From positions 21,694,305 through 21,758,304 of the forward strand of contig NC_052488.1 of NCBI RefSeq assembly GCF_009730915.1: 64,000 bases of DNA, given 5' to 3'. Within the stretch, counting starts at the first letter, position 1, and each line of letters begins with the position of its first letter. This document shows positions 60,501 through 64,000 of the stretch, in pieces. The stretch comes from Dioscorea cayenensis subsp. rotundata (lineage: Eukaryota > Streptophyta > Magnoliopsida > Dioscoreales > Dioscoreaceae). The notes beneath the pieces were generated by a model. The model was given only the letters and a program-made list of their open reading frames with translations, had not been told where the DNA came from and did no database searches. The translations under genes were made by a program, and so were the position numbers.

Positions 60501-62271
60501 TTTGAAGCCTTCAATAACTTTTACAAATTCAAAACTGTTTTCAAATTCAATAACTTTTTCAAAGAAACACCTTGCTTCTAGTTCGTGCCAATACTCTTCT
60601 CCTATATCTTCCAATGTCTTTGAACTGCCTTTAATTTCTGGTATATAACCATGGGCTATCCACATGTCAATAACATTGAACATATCATACACAAAATCTT
60701 TAGGAAACACCGAACAAAAGGTAAAGCATAACTGAAGAGGATGGGGTAGATGATAGTAACTCAAGGCAAGCGCAGACATAACACCATGTGCATCAGTTTC
60801 TAATTTCCATAAATCACTTTCCAATATGTCCTTCCAATGTTCTTCAGTTAAACAGCTTCCTAAAAGTCTTCCAACTGTCTTTGCTGCCAATGGTGACCCT
60901 TTGAGCTTTCCCACTATCTGCTTTCCTATAGCATGTAGTTCAGGAGAATTGTCAGGATTCTTATCGGCAAAGGCATATTTCACGAAAAGTGACCAGTTGT
61001 CTTTATCAGATAACCCTTTCAAAGTAATTTGATTCTGCCCATCAGCCAGAACTCCTAATACTTCAGGATCTCTGCAAGTGACAATGAGTTTAATAGCCTC
61101 TGCTTGCGCACATCGGAGAAAGTTGAGGAGCTCTCGCCATTCATCAGACCAAACATCATCTAGCACCAATAAAAATTTCTTCCCTGTTACCTGCCTTTTG
61201 ATTTCCCTCTCAAGAACATCACAGCTGGTGGTGATGGTTGAGCTGCTAGCTTCGCCAATGCATAATGAATCTAATATTTCTTTGGTGATTCTGAGCCTAT
61301 TGAAGTAATCTGATACACATATCCATGCTTTCCTCTCAAAATGATATGCTATTTCTGTGTTGTTGAAGACAAACTGAGCTAGAGTGGTTTTGCCAATACC
61401 CCCCATCCCAACTATTGGTACAACAGAAACATTACCACTTTCTTTTGGCTCTTTAAGCAACTTGATCAACTGTTGTTTTTCATGATCCCGGCCATATATC
61501 TTGCTTTCAGATGGTGATGATGTGGTAACACGTTTGTTTTCTGCTGCTTGATGTTGCCCAGATGAATCACAACCGCCCTTCGAAGCATCCACCATAATTT
61601 CAAACCTCATGTCTGAATCAATGCGATTAATTTGTTCTGTAATAGTCCTCATTTTATTCACTATATCATCTGCAATATAAAATTCTAAAGTTTCATTTCC
61701 ATAAGTTAAACCTGGCTTGATTTATCCAGCATGCAAATATATATAGAGGGAGAGAAACATGAAAAATACACTGGATAAATTAAAACAAATATAAAGGCAA
61801 CAAACCTGTTGACTCGGATGAAGAAAGCCGGCGTCTTTTGTCACTTGATTGTCCGGTTGTCCAAGGAATCCAAGACCCAAGTTGTGGTGTTGTAGATGGG
61901 TTGTTGTCAGCAGCTTCATCCTGCAGGTTGATCTCCTCCACCTTTCGCTGCAGCTCCATGTACTCCAAATCATCTTTCAAGTCTTTAATCATGTTACTCA
62001 CATCTCTGAGTTTGTTGTTGATATGGATCAGCCTCATATTTTGTTTATCTCGTTTATGCAACCTTCTGACTTCACTTTGTATAATCTCGAGCTTCAGATT
62101 GGCCTCTGCGAAGGCTTTCCTCTCATTAACCAGTTGTTGAAGCTTATCAACATGACTGGAGGATGATGGCTGGTCTCTAGAAAGATGCTCAAATAAAGAG
62201 TCAAGCAATTTGTTCAGAACAAACTGAGGCAATATCGGTGCAAGAATGGCTCCTGCTATGCCTAAAACCAT
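57510..62271 (-). CDS. CC-NB-ARC-LRR (CNL) disease-resistance protein, two exons
   Basis: Exon 1 is 62271-61806 and exon 2 is 61669-57510; the junction (ACA G|AT GAT) keeps the frame and gives 1541 residues. The start MVLGIAGAILAPILPQF is the usual Rx-N/CC opening. NB-ARC motifs: P-loop GMGGIGKTTLA, RNBS-A FERKAWICVSDYF, kinase 2 LLVLDDVW, RNBS-B LIVTCRD, GLPL as GSPLAA, RNBS-D CFTFCSVFPKD and MHD in MHDLLHDLAQ. All are intact. About 25 LRRs follow. The last 500 residues are nine tandem double-LRR repeats. Such proteins are cytosolic sensors of pathogen effectors that form resistosomes on activation. An upstream in-frame ATG exists, but the one chosen matches CNL starts. The frame is open throughout. 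Confidence 0.95.
57640..59135 (-). repeat. nine in-frame tandem repeats (162-168 bp) in the NLR LRR region
   Basis: The plus-strand word GGCAACCAAGCAGG recurs at 57706, 57874, 58039, 58204, 58369, 58534, 58699, 58861 and 59023 (with small changes). Steps are 168, 165, 165, 165, 165, 165, 162 and 162. Each unit encodes LPNLQ.MEI..C.DLETLPAW, LPRLPLL..L.I..CPKFRSWG and an acidic EEEEI.EDGL linker. Size changes are whole codons within the Glu run. Confidence 0.93.
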
Positions 62272-62275
62272 GATG

Positions 62276-62301
62276 AATGGATGGATGGATGGATGGATGG
62301 A
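62276..62301. repeat. (ATGG)n microsatellite in the NLR leader
   Basis: Six ATGG units on the plus strand just upstream of the NLR start codon; on the coding strand this is CCAT. Confidence 0.85.
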
Positions 62302-63204
62302 TTGGCTGGAACGGTTGCAAGATTGAAGCTTAGGCAGGGAAGAGAAGATACAGAGACTCTCTGTTTTGGACTTTTGTTCGTTGGGGAAGAAAACAATAGT
62401 CTTCCAGCTCATTTTGGAACAAGTTGAAGGAAAGCTGACGAGAAGGTCCACAAACTACTCCAATAATTCATTAACTTAGTCTGCGTGATTAATGAGTATT
62501 TTTAATTAATTTGAAAAAAAAAACTTTAAGATAAAACTGATAAAGTGACTATGATTTTTAATTTAATTAATATTAATCAGTATTAAATAACTTATAATTA
62601 ATTTGTTTTATTAGTATTAAGTCTTTATTAAAAATTATTATTTATAAATAATTAATAAAATATATATTTTTTTAAATTAGGTAATTTAAAATGTTTGGTT
62701 AAAAAATATAGTTAAATCTGTGACCTCATCATCCAAGAGAGATGCCAAGTTCACAAACAATAGCATAATAATATTATTGATTATTGAGTGTTTTATTTTT
62801 AATTTTTAATAACAAACAAAAATGAGTGTTTTTTTTTTTTACAAAGAAACAAATGTATTTTTATATATCATATTAGAAAAATTAATATTAATTTATTATT
62901 TTCATAAGCAAAACATGTTATTTTCTTGTGGTCCATGATAGTATTTAATGGGATGTGTTAAGTTATTTAAATTATTATGCAACTTGCGTGTACATGATAG
63001 CATCTAATTGGATTTATTTAAATTATTATGCAACTTGCATTGTACATGATAGCATCTAATTGGATTTATTTAAATTATTTTGCAACTTCTTAATTTGGCG
63101 TGGTCCATGAATGATCCACTTAATCCAAATGCGTTTCCTAAAATTACTTGCGCTAGTTGGGCATATAATATCAGGAATTATATGTACGTGGTGTAATCAA
63201 GGTT
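62302..63204. other. NLR promoter and AT-rich spacer
   Basis: No gene. A segment of about 60 bp (AACTTGC..GTACATGATAGCATCTAATTGG) is repeated in tandem at 62980-63080. Confidence 0.45.
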
Positions 63205-64000
63205 GTCGGACCCGGACCGGTCAAGCCGGTTCAACCGGAAAAACCGGGAACCGGCCATATGGCCAGCCCGAGTATACCCATTGAACCGGGTATGAAAAAA
63301 CCCGGTATTAACCCGGTTGACCCGGCCGGGTCAATCGGGTCACAATGTTTAATTTTTTTTTTTACAATATTTAATAATTTATTATTATTTTCTCATTAAA
63401 AACCACAAAATCATGTATATTTATTAATATTAATTTATAATTTATAATCAATAAATAAAATTACAATATATATATATATATATCATAAACATACCAACAA
63501 AAATTAACATTTAAAAATAAAATCTATTCATATGTTATGTACATATTTTCTAAAATTTAAATTTATTAAAAAAATAAAACAATAAATGAGTGTAACTTTA
63601 TTATAAAATATAAAAATAAAGTATTCTAATTAAATAAAAAATATAAGAATTTAAAATGAAATAAAAACTCAATTGAGATATAAGAATTAGTGAATTAAAT
63701 TTCTTATTTATTTAACAAAATCAACCAATATACAAACAAATAAATAAATAATGCCGAGAGAAGTTCGATAATTATATATTAATATATTAAATTTGCAAAT
63801 ATTTTAAAAAAGTAAAAATAAATGACATAATTAGAAAACACTACTGTATATAAGGTCATTTATCAATTTAAATATCAAATTTGAGTAGTTTTTTATATTA
63901 TAATTATAGCTTTAATATTATATTTGCTAATTATTAACTATTATAATATTTTTTTATATTTTATTATTGACCCCGGTTCAACCCAAATTCGATCTGGTCG
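63205..64000. mobile_element. CCGG-rich-ended repeat element, cut by the window edge
   Basis: 63205-63350 is packed with CCGGTT/AACCGG/ACCCGG words in both orientations, followed by an AT-rich interior. At 63969 GACCCCGGTTCAACCC begins a similar GC-rich end in opposite orientation. This layout (GC-rich complementary ends, AT-rich centre) is that of a common non-autonomous plant DNA element, probably hAT- or Mutator-like. The true end and target duplication lie outside the window. Confidence 0.5.

Overview
The window is nuclear DNA from a flowering plant. It holds intron-rich plant genes (ELF4-like, RPA1, PsbX, an NIP aquaporin, an LRR receptor kinase, a 14-3-3, a QUA2-type methyltransferase, a WIP zinc finger, PRA1, EXO70 and a CNL immune receptor), a plant elongator tRNA-Met with its intron, and AT-rich spacers. 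Two genes (PRA1 and EXO70B) are intronless and GC-rich beside AT-rich neighbours, and the NLR is of CNL type. This fits a monocot outside the grasses better than a eudicot, but that is a weak inference. Bases 1-138 are an assembly gap.

0-29 kb is ordinary gene space. It starts with a decayed FAR1-like remnant (-), then ELF4-like (+), RPA1 (+) and PsbX (-), an NIP aquaporin (+), an LRR-II receptor kinase (-), a 14-3-3 (-) and a PMT/QUA2-like methyltransferase (-). RPA1 and the receptor kinase each have one apparent +1 indel in an otherwise well conserved reading frame. The same two neighbours, RPA1A and PSBX, are adjacent in Arabidopsis as I recall (At2g06510/At2g06520). 29-37 kb holds tRNA-Met(CAT), a WIP-type C2H2 gene, PRA1 and EXO70B.

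38.57-48.20 kb is one large Mutator-like element. It is bounded by a perfect 9-bp target-site duplication and by weakly matching ends. It carries, left to right, a plant-mobile-domain/DUF1985-like gene, an acidic repeat-bearing gene and a Ulp1 (C48) protease on the plus strand, then a mudrA-type transposase on the minus strand and a second, internally deleted transposase copy. All are broken. Its non-coding parts are filled with arrays in which a GTTTAA core recurs every 20-22 bp while the bases between are not conserved. The motif lies on the sense strand of whichever gene it sits in. This is the most unusual signal in the window.

48.2-56.56 kb is a non-coding direct duplication of about 3.3 kb. 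The first copy is enlarged by a solo LTR and a LINE 3' end. 57.5-62.3 kb is a two-exon CNL disease-resistance gene (1541 codons) whose LRR end contains nine in-frame tandem 54-56-codon repeats. The window ends in a CCGG-rich repeat element cut by the boundary.
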